DNA of 64,000 bases from Xanthomonas hyacinthi (GTDB lineage: Bacteria; Pseudomonadota; Gammaproteobacteria; Xanthomonadales; Xanthomonadaceae), in contig NZ_CP043476.1 of assembly GCF_009769165.1 (NCBI RefSeq), positions 2,363,001 through 2,427,000 of the forward strand. The letters run 5' to 3'. Shown here in pieces: positions 19,934 to 28,802 of the stretch; the first letter of the stretch is position 1, and every line of letters starts with the position of its first letter. The notes under the pieces are model-generated. The model was not told where the DNA came from and did not search any database. It was given only the letters and a program-made list of their open reading frames with translations. Made by a program: the position numbers and the translations under genes.

Positions 19934-20198
19934 TCGGAGCGGCTCCGCGCCGCGGGCGACGAGGATGCCGCGAGTGCCCCCCGGCATGCCGGCGTCGGGG
20001 GGATCCGGTCCGCCGCCGTGGCCCGGATCGCGGGCGCGCGACGCAGCGTGCCTGCGGACTGCGCGCGCGGATGCCCGGCCGCGGCGCTGTGCGCGGTTGC
20101 ATCGCAAAAGGAATGGATGGCCGAAGATATGTCGTTTGTCCGGCGCGAATGCCAGGCTCAGAATGCCCGCCAGATCGCCCGCATAAAGAACCGCCCGC

Positions 20199-21605
20199 AT
20201 GACCAGTGAGCACGGCTTCGTTGCCCCGGACGACATTCGCGCGCGGTTCTCCCGCGCCATGTCCGAGATGTACCAGGCGGAAGTCCCCCTCTACGGCACC
20301 TTGTTGCAACTGGTCGCCGAGGTCAACGTCGACGTCCTGGCCGAGTCGCCCGCGCTGGCCGAGCAACTGGCCGCCACCGGCGAGATCCGACGGCTGGCGA
20401 TTGAACGCCACGGCGCCATCCGCGTGGGCACCGCCGACGAACTGGCCACGCTGCGCCGCTTGTTCGCGGTCATGGGCATGCAGCCGGTTGGCTATTACGA
20501 CCTGGGGCCGGCCGGCGTCCCGGTCCACTCCACCGCCTTCCGTGCGATCCACGAGCGCTCGCTGGAGATCAGCCCGTTCCGTATCTTCGCCTCGCTGCTG
20601 CGGATGGAGTTGATCGACGACCCGCAGTTGCGCCATCTGGTCGCCGAGACCCTCGCCCGGCGCGACATATTCACCCCGCGGGTGCGCCAACTGATCGATC
20701 GCTTCGAGGCCTGCGGCGGGTTGGACGAAGGCGAGGCCGACGAATTCGTGCGCCACGCGCGGGAGACCTTCCGCTGGCACACCCAGGCCAAGGTGACCGC
20801 GGCCGCATACCGGCGGCTGCATCACCAGCACCGCCTGATTGCCGACGTGGTCGCTTTCAAGGGGCCGCACATCAACCATCTGACCCCGCGCACTCTGGAC
20901 ATCGACCGGATCCAGGCCGGCATGCCGCAGCGAGGCATCGTCCCCAAGGCCATCGTCGAAGGGCCGCCGCGGCGCGCATGCCCGATCCTGCTGCGCCAGA
21001 CCAGCTTCAAGGCCCTGAGCGAGGCCATTGCGTTCACCGACCAGGACAGCGCCGAGGGACGCCACACCGCCCGCTTCGGCGAGATCGAGCAGCGCGGCGC
21101 CGCGCTGACGCCCAAGGGCCGGGCGCTGTACGACCGGCTGCTGGCCGCCGCGCGGGCGCAGCTCGGGGAAGTCCTCGACGAGCGCAACGCGCAACGCTAC
21201 CAGGCGCTGCTGGCCGATGGCTTCCAGCAATTCCCGGACAGCTACGAACAGATGCGCCGACAGGGCCTGGCGTATTTCCGCTATTTCCCTACCGGACGAG
21301 GTGTTGCGGCGGCCGGCAGCACGACGAGTCCGCCCACCCTGGATGAACTGATCCAGGCGGGGCATATCCGCTTCGAGCCCCTGGTGTATGAGGATTTCCT
21401 GCCGGTGAGCGCGGCGGGCATCTTCCAGTCCAATCTTGGCGACGAAGCCAGGGCCGGCTACTGGGTATCGCCCGATCAGGACAACTTCCAGTTGGCGCTG
21501 GGGATGCCGGTGCTGAACGAGTTCGCGCTCTACGAAGCCATCGAGGAGCGTTCGATCGACCAGTGCGCCGCGGCGCTGCGCGTGTCCGCGCTGTCGCGCC
21601 GATAG
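20199..21605 (+). CDS. hglS: 2-oxoadipate dioxygenase/decarboxylase (DUF1338, HglS)
   Basis: 468 residues of the DUF1338 family. HglS of Pseudomonas putida converts 2-oxoadipate, O2 and water into D-2-hydroxyglutarate and CO2 using Fe(II). As I recall them, its ligands are His70, His226 and Glu294, with a substrate Arg74. Here the same residues appear one position later: His71 and Arg75 in ERHGAIRVG, His227 in KGPHINHLTPR and Glu295 in ARFGEIEQRG. This even offset is strong evidence for an active enzyme. Upstream ydiJ can oxidise the product to 2-oxoglutarate. There is a 265-base gap after ydiJ, so the gene may have its own promoter. Confidence 0.9.
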   Translation: MTSEHGFVAPDDIRARFSRAMSEMYQAEVPLYGTLLQLVAEVNVDVLAESPALAEQLAATGEIRRLAIERHGAIRVGTADELATLRRLFAVMGMQPVGYYDLGPAGVPVHSTAFRAIHERSLEISPFRIFASLLRMELIDDPQLRHLVAETLARRDIFTPRVRQLIDRFEACGGLDEGEADEFVRHARETFRWHTQAKVTAAAYRRLHHQHRLIADVVAFKGPHINHLTPRTLDIDRIQAGMPQRGIVPKAIVEGPPRRACPILLRQTSFKALSEAIAFTDQDSAEGRHTARFGEIEQRGAALTPKGRALYDRLLAAARAQLGEVLDERNAQRYQALLADGFQQFPDSYEQMRRQGLAYFRYFPTGRGVAAAGSTTSPPTLDELIQAGHIRFEPLVYEDFLPVSAAGIFQSNLGDEARAGYWVSPDQDNFQLALGMPVLNEFALYEAIEERSIDQCAAALRVSALSRR

Positions 21606-21914
21606 CGGCCGAAGTGTCCCGCTCGGGAGCCAGGGCACCGGCATCCGGGCGGCGCCTGCCGGAGTTTCGGTTGCCTGCGGCGACGCGCAGGCAGGCGGTG
21701 GACGACGCGGCGATCGTGTCGGCACAGTGCCTGCATGGCGTTGCGGACAGACGTCCGGGACACGCGCAGGTTCCGGAGAACGCGGCATCAAAGCTATAGT
21801 CTCGGTAAAGCAACGTCCCGCTCCCGGTGCGCGCAGCGGGGAATGGGCGGTATCGCAGGCCATGTCACCAAGAGTTCGAATGGAAAAAAGCAAATCCAAT
21901 TGGCCGGATGGCGC
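21606..21914. other. intergenic gap before xth
   Basis: About 310 bases between hglS and xth. A TATAGT hexamer at 21795-21800 with TTCCGG 18 bases upstream is a possible weak sigma-70 promoter for xth. No gene, repeat or convincing terminator was seen. Confidence 0.4.
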
Positions 21915-22694
21915 ATGAAAATCGCCTCCTGGAACGTCAATTCGCTCAACGTGCGCCTGCCACACCTGCAACAGTGGCTGGCGGCATTCGCGCCGGACGT
22001 GGTCGGCATCCAGGAAACCAAGCTGGAGGACCACAAGTTCCCGGATGCGGCGCTGGCCGCGGCCGGCTACCGCAGCGTGTTCGCCGGGCAGAAGACCTAC
22101 AACGGCGTGGCGATCCTGTCGCGCACGCCGCTCAGCGACGTGCAGATCGGCGTGCCCGGCCTGGAGGACGCGCAGCAGCGCGTGATCGCCGCTACCGTCG
22201 GCGACCTGCGCATCGTCAACCTGTACGTGGTCAACGGCCAGGACGTGGGCACCGACAAGTACGCCTACAAGCTGCGCTGGCTGGACGCGGTGCACGACTG
22301 GCTCGCCGCCGAACTGCGGCGCCATCCGCGCATGGTGGTGCTGGGCGACTTCAACATCGCCCCGGACGCGCGCGACGTGCACGATCCGCTGCTGTGGAGC
22401 GACAACCACATCCTCACCTCCAGCGCCGAGCGCGGCGCGCTGCAGCGCCTGCAGGCGCTCGGCCTGCACGACGGCTTGCGCCTGCACCACGACGCCGGCG
22501 GCATCTTCAGCTGGTGGGATTACCGCCAGGCCGGCTTCCGCCGCGACCTCGGCCTGCGCATCGACCTGACCCTGGTCTCCGATGCGCTGAAGGCGCACAC
22601 GCGCGCCGCCGGCATCGACCGCACGCCGCGCGGCTGGGAGCGCCCCAGCGACCATGCGCCGGCCTGGATCGAGCTGGACGAGGCCAAGGCGTGA
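21915..22694 (+). CDS. xth: exodeoxyribonuclease III (AP endonuclease)
   Basis: 259 residues of the ExoIII/APE1 family: start MKIASWNVNSLNVRLPHL, metal ligand Glu in GIQETKLED, the GDFNIAPDARDVHD segment with the catalytic Asp/Asn, and the C-terminal RIDLTLVS and RPSDHAP motifs. It cuts DNA at abasic sites and removes 3' blocking groups in base-excision repair. ATG 21915 is chosen because the family begins at this Met; the open frame extends upstream without similarity. Its stop overlaps the GTG start of the GFA protein (GTGA). Confidence 0.95.
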   Translation: MKIASWNVNSLNVRLPHLQQWLAAFAPDVVGIQETKLEDHKFPDAALAAAGYRSVFAGQKTYNGVAILSRTPLSDVQIGVPGLEDAQQRVIAATVGDLRIVNLYVVNGQDVGTDKYAYKLRWLDAVHDWLAAELRRHPRMVVLGDFNIAPDARDVHDPLLWSDNHILTSSAERGALQRLQALGLHDGLRLHHDAGGIFSWWDYRQAGFRRDLGLRIDLTLVSDALKAHTRAAGIDRTPRGWERPSDHAPAWIELDEAKA

Positions 22695-23122
22695 GCGAAC
22701 GTCATCCGCGCCGCTGTATCGACAAGGTCGGCGACACCGTCATCGCGCCGCTGCACCGGCTCAGCTGCCACTGCGGCGCGGTGCAGATCGACCTGGAACT
22801 GCCGCACGGCATCGTCGATCCGCGCCGCTGCAACTGTTCGCTATGCCGCCGCCGCGGCGCGATCGTCGCCTCGGTGCCGTTGGCCGCACTGCACGTGCGC
22901 GAGGGGGCCGACGCGTTGCGCCTGTACCGCTTCAACACCCACACTGCGCAGCACTATTTCTGCGGCGTGTGCGGGATCTATACGCATCACCGGCGCCGCT
23001 CCGATCCCAACGAATACGGCTACAACGTCGGCTGCCTGGAAGGTGTGGACCCGTATGCGCTGGCCATCGCGGTGCCGGTCAGCGACGGCGTGCAGCATCC
23101 GGCCGACCGCGCCGCCTCGTGA
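22691..23122 (+). CDS. GFA/CENP-V family zinc-binding protein
   Basis: 143 residues beginning at a GTG that overlaps the xth stop. It carries the Cys pattern of glutathione-dependent formaldehyde-activating-enzyme-like proteins: CHCGAV near residue 27, CNCSLCRRRG near 45 and CGVCGIYTHH near 84. These bind zinc; only some bind glutathione. Translational coupling with xth suggests co-expression, but no shared function is evident. Confidence 0.88.
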   Translation: MSERHPRRCIDKVGDTVIAPLHRLSCHCGAVQIDLELPHGIVDPRRCNCSLCRRRGAIVASVPLAALHVREGADALRLYRFNTHTAQHYFCGVCGIYTHHRRRSDPNEYGYNVGCLEGVDPYALAIAVPVSDGVQHPADRAAS

Positions 23123-23137
23123 GCGGCGCCGCAAACG

Positions 23138-23163
23138 CAAACGCCCGGCGGACCGGGCGTTTG
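23138..23163. terminator. hairpin between convergent GFA and GlsB-type genes
   Basis: An 11-bp perfect stem CAAACGCCCGG/CCGGGCGTTTG with a CGGA loop. It lies 16 bases after the GFA stop and 26 bases after the stop of the convergent small membrane-protein gene, so it can serve both directions. The stem ends in TTT on the plus strand. Confidence 0.75.
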
Positions 23164-23188
23164 CACACACCTGCGGGGGCGTTGGCGC

Positions 23189-23440
23189 TTAGCGCGCGCG
23201 GCCGCGGGTGAACAGGTTGACGATGGCCAGCAGGATCACCGCGCCGATCAACGAGTACAGGAACGTCCACAGCGTGATCGCCTGGTTGATGCCGCCGCCG
23301 AACAGCCAGCCGGCGATCAGCGCGCCGACGATGCCGACGACGATATTCAGGATGATGCCCTGCTGTGCGTCACGGCGCATGATGATGCTGGCCAGCCAGC
23401 CCACGATGCCGCCGACGATCAACCAGATGATGATGCCCAT
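23189..23440 (-). CDS. GlsB/YeaQ/YmgE-family small membrane protein
   Basis: 83 residues with three hydrophobic helices and the family's GGIVGWLAS and NIVVGIVGALIAGWLFG segments (transglycosylase-associated protein family). These proteins sit in the inner membrane and are often stress-induced; the biochemical role is unknown. A GAGGAG ribosome site precedes the ATG. Confidence 0.88.
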   Translation of the reverse strand: MGIIIWLIVGGIVGWLASIIMRRDAQQGIILNIVVGIVGALIAGWLFGGGINQAITLWTFLYSLIGAVILLAIVNLFTRGRAR

Positions 23441-23569
23441 GGGTAAGACTCCTCGGTTCTGCCCGCACCGGGAGCGGTGTGGCGTGCGCCATTTAAGGAG
23501 CGCTGCCGTGAAGCGGCCGTGTACCCAGGCCGGCCTGCCGCCGCGGCCATTGTGCTTTGTGGACGCAGC

Positions 23570-24193
23570 GTGAGTGCGCCCGTCGACGCGCCGCTGCGTG
23601 CGGATCCGCCGGACTGGCGCTTCGGTCCGGTGACGCTGTGGTTGCGCCCGCATCCGCCGCGCACGCCGGGCGAGGCGCAGGCGCGGCGCCTGCTCGCCGC
23701 CGAGCTGGCCACGCCGGAGGCGCACTTGCCGCTGCGCCGCGACGAACGCGGGCGGCCATGGCTGCACGCGCCGCTGGCGCACGTCGGCACCGGTTGGAGC
23801 CACAGCGGCGACTATCTGCTGGTGGCGATCGGCGCGCATGCGCGGCTGGGCGTGGACATCGAGCGCCAGCGCGCGCGACCGCGGCTGCTGGAACTGGCGC
23901 AGCGCTTCTTCCATCCCGACGAGGTCGCGGTGTTGCAGGCGCTGGCCGAGCCGGCGCGCGAGGCGCTGTTCTTCCGCCTGTGGTGCGCCAAGGAAGCGCT
24001 GCTGAAGGCGCACGGGCACGGCTTGTCGTTCGGGCTGCACCGGCTGCGCTTCGCCGAGGACGCTGCCGGCGTGCTGCGGCTGGCCTGGTGCGACCCGGCG
24101 CTGGGCGTGGCCGCGCGCTGGCAGGTGCACGAATGGGTGCCGGTGCCGGGGTATCGCGCGGCGCTGGCCTGGTATCCGCTGGAGCCGGCGTAG
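23570..24193 (+). CDS. 4'-phosphopantetheinyl transferase, Sfp/HetI type
   Basis: About 207 residues from the GTG at 23570 (MSAPVDAPL); an ATG at 23477 would add an unrelated leader. The magnesium and substrate motifs GVDIER and FFRLWCAKEALLKAHG are clear. It transfers the phosphopantetheine arm of coenzyme A to carrier proteins of fatty-acid, polyketide or non-ribosomal peptide enzymes; in xanthomonads such enzymes serve aryl-polyene pigment and peptide synthesis. The gene is followed by a REP palindrome. Specific partners cannot be read from the sequence. Confidence 0.88.
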   Translation: MSAPVDAPLRADPPDWRFGPVTLWLRPHPPRTPGEAQARRLLAAELATPEAHLPLRRDERGRPWLHAPLAHVGTGWSHSGDYLLVAIGAHARLGVDIERQRARPRLLELAQRFFHPDEVAVLQALAEPAREALFFRLWCAKEALLKAHGHGLSFGLHRLRFAEDAAGVLRLAWCDPALGVAARWQVHEWVPVPGYRAALAWYPLEPA

Positions 24194-24235
24194 CGCGGCC
24201 AGGCCGCGTAGCCAGCCCCTGCAGGAGCGCTTTCG

Positions 24236-24301
24236 GTGGGAGCGGCTTCAGTCGCGACGGGCATTCCCGGTAAGGCCCGTCGCGACTGAAGCCGCTCCCA
24301 C
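24236..24301. repeat. REP palindrome, 27-bp perfect inverted repeat
   Basis: Two 27-base arms (24236-24262 and 24275-24301), each built around GGAGCGGCTTCAGTCGCGAC, are exact complements around a 12-base spacer. The same core recurs at 29199, 29911, 49878, 50041, 57798 and 63226. It belongs to the REP family presumably mobilised by the RAYT protein at 29322. Confidence 0.9.
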
Positions 24302-24482
24302 AAGATCGCGCCAGCCGCCGGTGCTACGGCTCACGCCTCCACCGCGCCGGCGCGGCCGATGGGCTTTCCTGGATGTCGGACATGCCGCTGCACCACGACT
24401 GCCATGAACGACTGCAGATCATCGGCCGCGATGATGTCCGCTACATGGCGGTGACCTTGGCGGCACCTGCGATAATCGGGCG

Positions 24483-25124
24483 ATGAACGACGCCTCCCTT
24501 CCCGACTCCGTCCGCGCCGCGCTCGAGCAGGGCCTGCGCGCGCAAGGCCTGGACGCCGCCGCGCTGGCGCCGCCGCTGCTGGCCTACCTGGCGCTGCTGG
24601 CGCGCTGGAACCGCACCTACAACCTCACCGCGGTCCGCGACCCGCACGAGATGGTGACCCGGCACCTGCTCGATTCGCTGGCGATGCAGCCGTTCGTGGC
24701 GGCAGGCACGCTCGCCGACCTGGGCACCGGCCCGGGGCTGCCCGGGATCCCGCTGGCGATCGCGCGGCCGCAGCTGCGGGTGACCCTGGTCGAGAGCAAC
24801 GGCAAGAAGGCGCGCTTCCTGCGCGAGGCGGTGCGCCAGCTGCGCCTGGACAATGCGCGCGTGGCCGAATCGCGTGCCGAGGCCGTGGACGAGCCCGGCG
24901 CCTACGATTTCCTGACCGCGCGCGCGCTGGACACGCTGGCCGGCATCGTCGCCGTCGGCGGCCACCTGCTGCGCCCGGGCGGGCGGCTGCTGGCGATGAA
25001 GGGCGTGCGCCCGGACGCGGAGATCGCCGCGCTGCCGCCGGGCTGGGTGGCGCAGGCGGTGCACCCGCTGCAGGTGCCGGGGCTGGGCGCGGAGCGCCAC
25101 CTGGTGGTGGTCGAGCGCGGCTGA
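24483..25124 (+). CDS. rsmG: 16S rRNA (guanine527-N7)-methyltransferase
   Basis: 213 residues of the GidB/RsmG family. [17 protein letters not shown] at residue 40 and the SAM motif [20 protein letters not shown] are diagnostic, followed by [11 protein letters not shown] and the FLTARAL segment. It methylates G527 in the 530 loop of 16S rRNA. The order rsmG-parA-parB is the conserved origin-proximal arrangement of many bacteria. A GATAAT hexamer lies about eight bases before the start and may be a -10 element of a leader-poor transcript. Confidence 0.96.
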   Translation: MNDASLPDSVRAALEQGLRAQGLDAAALAPPLLAYLALLARWNRTYNLTAVRDPHEMVTRHLLDSLAMQPFVAAGTLADLGTGPGLPGIPLAIARPQLRVTLVESNGKKARFLREAVRQLRLDNARVAESRAEAVDEPGAYDFLTARALDTLAGIVAVGGHLLRPGGRLLAMKGVRPDAEIAALPPGWVAQAVHPLQVPGLGAERHLVVVERG

Positions 25125-25221
25125 GCCGCCGCGCGGGGCCGGCGCGCCGACGCCGATTTCCGCCCCGGGGGGGTGTGCCCGCATAATGCCCGGTCATACC
25201 CATCGCCGACGAGGCTCCCGC

Positions 25222-26019
25222 ATGGCCCGCATCATCGCCATCGCCAACCAGAAAGGCGGCGTCGGCAAGACCACCACCGCGGTCAACCTGGCGGCGGCGC
25301 TCGCGCGCCAGCCGCAGCGCGTGCTGCTGGTGGACCTGGATTCGCAGGGCAACGCGACGATGGGCAGCGGCATCGACAAGCGCGAGCTGGCCGCCTCCAC
25401 CTGCGACGTGCTGCTGGGCGAAAGCAGCGCCGCGCAGATCCGGGTGACCGCGCCGGAAGGCTTCGACCTGCTGCCGGGCAACATCGACCTCACCGCCGCC
25501 GAGATCCAGCTGATGGACCAGCCGGCGCGCGAGCAGCGGCTGAAGACCGCGCTGGCGCCGCTGCGCGCCGAGTACGACTTCATCCTGATCGACTGCCCGC
25601 CGGCGCTGTCGCTGCTGACCCTGAACGCGCTGACCGCCGCCGACTCGATCATCGTGCCGATGCAGTGCGAGTACTACGCGCTGGAAGGGCTGACCGCGCT
25701 GCTGGAGACCATCGAGGCGCTGCGCGCCAACCTCAATCCGGGGCTGGAGATCGAAGGCGTGCTGCGCACCATGTTCGACGTGCGCAACAACCTGGCCAAC
25801 GCGGTGTCGGCGGAGCTGACCAACCATTTCGGCGACAAGGTGTTCCGCACCATCGTGCCGCGCAACGTGCGCCTGGCCGAGGCGCCCAGCCACGGCCAGA
25901 GCATCGTCGGCTACGACCGCACCTCGCGTGGCGGCGTGGCCTACCTGGGCCTGGCCGGCGAGATCGTGCGCCGTCGCAACGAACGCAACCGGCCCGCCCC
26001 GGCCATGGAGAGCTACTGA
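25222..26019 (+). CDS. parA: chromosome-partitioning ATPase ParA (Soj)
   Basis: 265 residues with the deviant Walker A QKGGVGKTTTAVNLAAAL at residue 10, LLVDLDSQGNATMG, and the Walker B region DFILIDCPPALSLLT. It is the ATPase that moves ParB-parS complexes during chromosome segregation. The gene is 97 bases after rsmG and its stop overlaps the parB ATG by one base. An ATG 12 codons earlier is in frame, but the family begins at MARIIAIANQKGG. Confidence 0.96.
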   Translation: MARIIAIANQKGGVGKTTTAVNLAAALARQPQRVLLVDLDSQGNATMGSGIDKRELAASTCDVLLGESSAAQIRVTAPEGFDLLPGNIDLTAAEIQLMDQPAREQRLKTALAPLRAEYDFILIDCPPALSLLTLNALTAADSIIVPMQCEYYALEGLTALLETIEALRANLNPGLEIEGVLRTMFDVRNNLANAVSAELTNHFGDKVFRTIVPRNVRLAEAPSHGQSIVGYDRTSRGGVAYLGLAGEIVRRRNERNRPAPAMESY

Positions 26020-26942
26020 TGAGCGCCAAGCCTCCCGCCCTCGGAGCGAAGAAGCGCGGCCTGGGCCGCGGCCTGGAAGCGCTGCTGGGGCCGAAGGGCG
26101 GCGCGCCCGCGCCGGCGCCCGACGCCGCGGCGCAGCCCGGCGAGAGCCTGCGCCAGCTGCCGGTCGGCCAGCTGCAGCCGGGCAAGTACCAGCCGCGCCA
26201 GGAGATGGACGAGGGCAAGCTGCAGGAATTGGCCGAGTCGATCAAGGCGCAGGGCGTGATCCAGCCGATCGTGGCGCGCGAACTGGCGCCGGGCAGGTTC
26301 GAGATCGTCGCCGGCGAACGCCGCTGGCGCGCCTCGCAGCTGGCCGGGCTGAGCGCCGTGCCGGTGGTGGTGCGCGAACTCGACGACCGCACCGTCATCG
26401 CCATGGCGCTGATCGAGAACATCCAGCGCGAGGACCTCAACCCGCTGGAGGAAGCGCAGGCGCTGCAGCGGCTGATCGACGAATTCGCGCTGACCCACGC
26501 CGAGGCCGCCGAAGCGGTGGGCCGCTCGCGCGCCGCGGTGTCCAACCTGCTGCGCCTGCTCGAGCTGCCGCCTGCGATCCGCGCGCTGCTCGAGGCCGGG
26601 CGCCTGGAGATGGGCCATGCGCGCGCGCTGCTGACCCTGTCGCCGGACCTGGCCAGCCGCCTGGCCGCCGACGCCGCCGACCAGGGCTGGTCGGTGCGCG
26701 AGGTCGAGCACCGCGCGCAGCAGTTCGCCGCCGGCAAGGTGCCCAGCAACCGCAAGGCCAAGCCTGGCCGCGTCGCGCCGCAGGCCGACATCGCCTCGCT
26801 GGAGACCGAACTGTCCGAATCGCTGGGCACCAAGGTCGCCATCGCCCACGGCCGCGGCGGCAAGGGCAAGCTGGTGATCCACTACACCGACCTGGACACG
26901 CTCGACGGCGTGCTGGAGCGGCTGCGCGGCAAGGTCGGCTGA
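26019..26942 (+). CDS. parB: chromosome-partitioning protein ParB (Spo0J)
   Basis: 307 residues. The N-terminus has KRGLGRGLEALLG (ParA-stimulating), then the CTPase/ParB domain with QPRQ, IVAGERRWRASQLAG and the ENIQREDLNPLEEA box, a helix-turn-helix with THAEAAEAVGRSRAAVSNLL, and a C-terminal dimerisation domain. It binds parS and slides on DNA as a CTP clamp. The start overlaps the parA stop (TGATG). No parS-like site was spotted in the window by eye. Confidence 0.96.
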   Translation: MSAKPPALGAKKRGLGRGLEALLGPKGGAPAPAPDAAAQPGESLRQLPVGQLQPGKYQPRQEMDEGKLQELAESIKAQGVIQPIVARELAPGRFEIVAGERRWRASQLAGLSAVPVVVRELDDRTVIAMALIENIQREDLNPLEEAQALQRLIDEFALTHAEAAEAVGRSRAAVSNLLRLLELPPAIRALLEAGRLEMGHARALLTLSPDLASRLAADAADQGWSVREVEHRAQQFAAGKVPSNRKAKPGRVAPQADIASLETELSESLGTKVAIAHGRGGKGKLVIHYTDLDTLDGVLERLRGKVG

Positions 26943-27007
26943 GCCATCGCTGTCGATCCGCGCATGACGTCCGCTCTCGTCCCCGCAATCGCGCAAGGCG
27001 CACGCCG

Positions 27008-27973
27008 ATGACGGTGCTGGTCACCGGCGCAGCCGGCTTCGTCGGCGCCTACACCTGCCGTGCGCTGGCCGCGCGCGGCGAGACGGTGGTGGGGCTGGAC
27101 AACTACAACGACTACTACGACCCGCAGCTCAAGCGCGACCGCGTCGCTGCGCTGTGCCCGCAGGTCGATATCCGCCCGCTCGACCTGACCGACCGCGACG
27201 GCCTGACCGCGCTGTTCGACGAGATCTGTCCCGAACGCGTGGTGCATCTGGCCGCGCAGGCGGGCGTGCGCTATTCGTTGCAGAACCCCTACGCCTACGT
27301 CGACAGCAACCTGGTCGGTTTCGTCAACGTGCTGGAGCTGTGCCGGCATCGCGGCGTGCAGCACCTGGCCTACGCGTCGAGCAGCTCGGTGTACGGCGAT
27401 TCGGCGACGCCGCCGTTTTCCGAAGACCAGCGCATCGACCAGCCGCGCTCGCTGTACGCGGCGACCAAGGCCGCCAACGAGCTGATGGCCTACACCTATG
27501 CGCAGTTGTACGGCCTGCGCGCCACCGGCCTGCGCTTCTTCACCGTGTACGGCCCGTGGGGCCGGCCGGACATGGCGCCGCTGCTGTTCAGCCGCGCGGT
27601 GCTGGCCGGGCGCCCGATCGAGGTGTTCAACCACGGGCGCATGCGCCGCGACTTCACCTTCGTCGCCGACATCGTCGCCGGCGTGCTCGGCGCGCTCGAC
27701 CACCCGTCCAGCGAGGCCGTGCCGCACCGCGTGTTCAACCTGGGCAACCACACCCCGGTCGAACTGGAGCGCTTCATCGGCGTGATCGAGGCCGCCGCCG
27801 GCCGCGCCGCCGAGAAGGTGTACCGGCCGATGCAGCCGGGCGACATGGTCGAGACGATGGCCGATACGGCGCGCGCGCACGCGGCGTTCGGCTTCGATCC
27901 GAGCACGCCGATCGAGGTCGGGCTGCCGCAGGTGGTGCAGTGGTGCCGCGATTATTTCGGCGCCGCGGCCTGA
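27008..27973 (+). CDS. NAD-dependent nucleotide-sugar epimerase, UDP-glucuronate 4-epimerase-like
   Basis: 321 residues of extended short-chain dehydrogenase type. It has the Rossmann motif VTGAAGFVGAYTCRALAARG, the LDNYNDYYDPQLKRDR segment typical of UDP-glucuronate 4-epimerases, HLAAQAGVRYSLQNP, catalytic Ser region YASSSSVYG and YxxxK in YAATKAANE, plus the R-rich FNHGRMRRDFTFVADI. It probably interconverts UDP-glucuronate and UDP-galacturonate for surface polysaccharide or lipopolysaccharide. It is 65 bases after parB and may be co-transcribed with the two following envelope genes. Confidence 0.85.
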   Translation: MTVLVTGAAGFVGAYTCRALAARGETVVGLDNYNDYYDPQLKRDRVAALCPQVDIRPLDLTDRDGLTALFDEICPERVVHLAAQAGVRYSLQNPYAYVDSNLVGFVNVLELCRHRGVQHLAYASSSSVYGDSATPPFSEDQRIDQPRSLYAATKAANELMAYTYAQLYGLRATGLRFFTVYGPWGRPDMAPLLFSRAVLAGRPIEVFNHGRMRRDFTFVADIVAGVLGALDHPSSEAVPHRVFNLGNHTPVELERFIGVIEAAAGRAAEKVYRPMQPGDMVETMADTARAHAAFGFDPSTPIEVGLPQVVQWCRDYFGAAA

Positions 27974-28078
27974 CACTTCAGCCCTGGGTCACCGGCCCAG
28001 GGCACAATGCGCGGTCTTTTTGCGTCGTTGCCGCCGTTTCCCCCTTGCCATTGCATTGCCGTCGAGCCTAGTCGAGCC

Positions 28079-28801
28079 ATGAGCCAGCCTTCCCTTTCCG
28101 TCGTCGTCCCGGTGTTCAACGAGCGCGACAACGTGCCGCCGCTGGTCGCCGAGATCAGCGCCGCGCTGCGCGGCGTGACCGACTTCGAGATCGTCTATGT
28201 CGACGATCATTCGCGCGACGATACCCTGGCGGTGCTGGACGCGCTGAAGGCGAGCGTGCCGGAGCTGCGGGTGCTGCACCATGTCAGCCAGAGCGGGCAG
28301 AGCACCGCAGTGCGCAACGGGGTCAAGGCTGCGCGCGGGACCTGGATCGCCACCCTCGACGGCGACGGCCAGAACGACCCGGCCGACATCCCCAGGCTGC
28401 TCGCCGCGCGCGCCGCGGCCGCCGCGCAGGTCAAGCTGTTCGCCGGCTGGCGCGTGTCGCGGCAGGACTCGGGCAGCAAGCGCTGGGCTTCCAAGTGGGC
28501 CAACGCGATCCGCGCGCGCATGCTGCGCGACGACACCCCCGACACCGGCTGCGGCATCAAGCTGTTCGAGCGCGAAGCGTTCCTGGACCTGCCGTACTTC
28601 GACCACATGCATCGCTACCTGCCGGCGCTGATGCAGCGCGCCGGCTGGCAGACCCTGAGCGTGCCGGTGAACCATCGCCACCGCACCTCGGGCGTGTCCA
28701 AGTACAACAACCTCAACCGCGCGCTGGTCGGCATCCGCGACCTGCGCGGCGTGGCCTGGCTGATCGCGCGCAGCCGCCGCACCGTCGTCCAGGAGCGCTG
28801 A
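28079..28801 (+). CDS. family 2 glycosyltransferase, polyprenyl-phosphate sugar transferase type
   Basis: 240 residues of GT2 fold. SVVVPVFNERDNVPPLV is at the N-terminus, VDDHSRDDT is the first Asp motif and LDGDGQNDPADIP the metal motif, with RHRTSGVSKYNNLNRALVG near the end. It resembles dolichol/undecaprenyl-phosphate mannosyl- or aminoarabinose transferases (DPM1/ArnC) but lacks their C-terminal membrane helices, so it acts as a peripheral membrane enzyme. The following gene for a small membrane protein starts two bases after its stop, suggesting that the two proteins work together on a lipid-linked sugar. Confidence 0.85.
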   Translation: MSQPSLSVVVPVFNERDNVPPLVAEISAALRGVTDFEIVYVDDHSRDDTLAVLDALKASVPELRVLHHVSQSGQSTAVRNGVKAARGTWIATLDGDGQNDPADIPRLLAARAAAAAQVKLFAGWRVSRQDSGSKRWASKWANAIRARMLRDDTPDTGCGIKLFEREAFLDLPYFDHMHRYLPALMQRAGWQTLSVPVNHRHRTSGVSKYNNLNRALVGIRDLRGVAWLIARSRRTVVQER

Positions 28802-28802
28802 G

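Noticed and set aside
16829..20260. A 1143-codon open frame on the minus strand opposite ydiJ
   Set aside because: Antisense shadow; ydiJ has FAD and Fe-S motifs in the correct frame.
25125..27007. A parS site near parA-parB
   Set aside because: No sequence close to the GTTTCACGTGAAAC type was found by eye in the surrounding bases; a pattern search over the genome would be needed.
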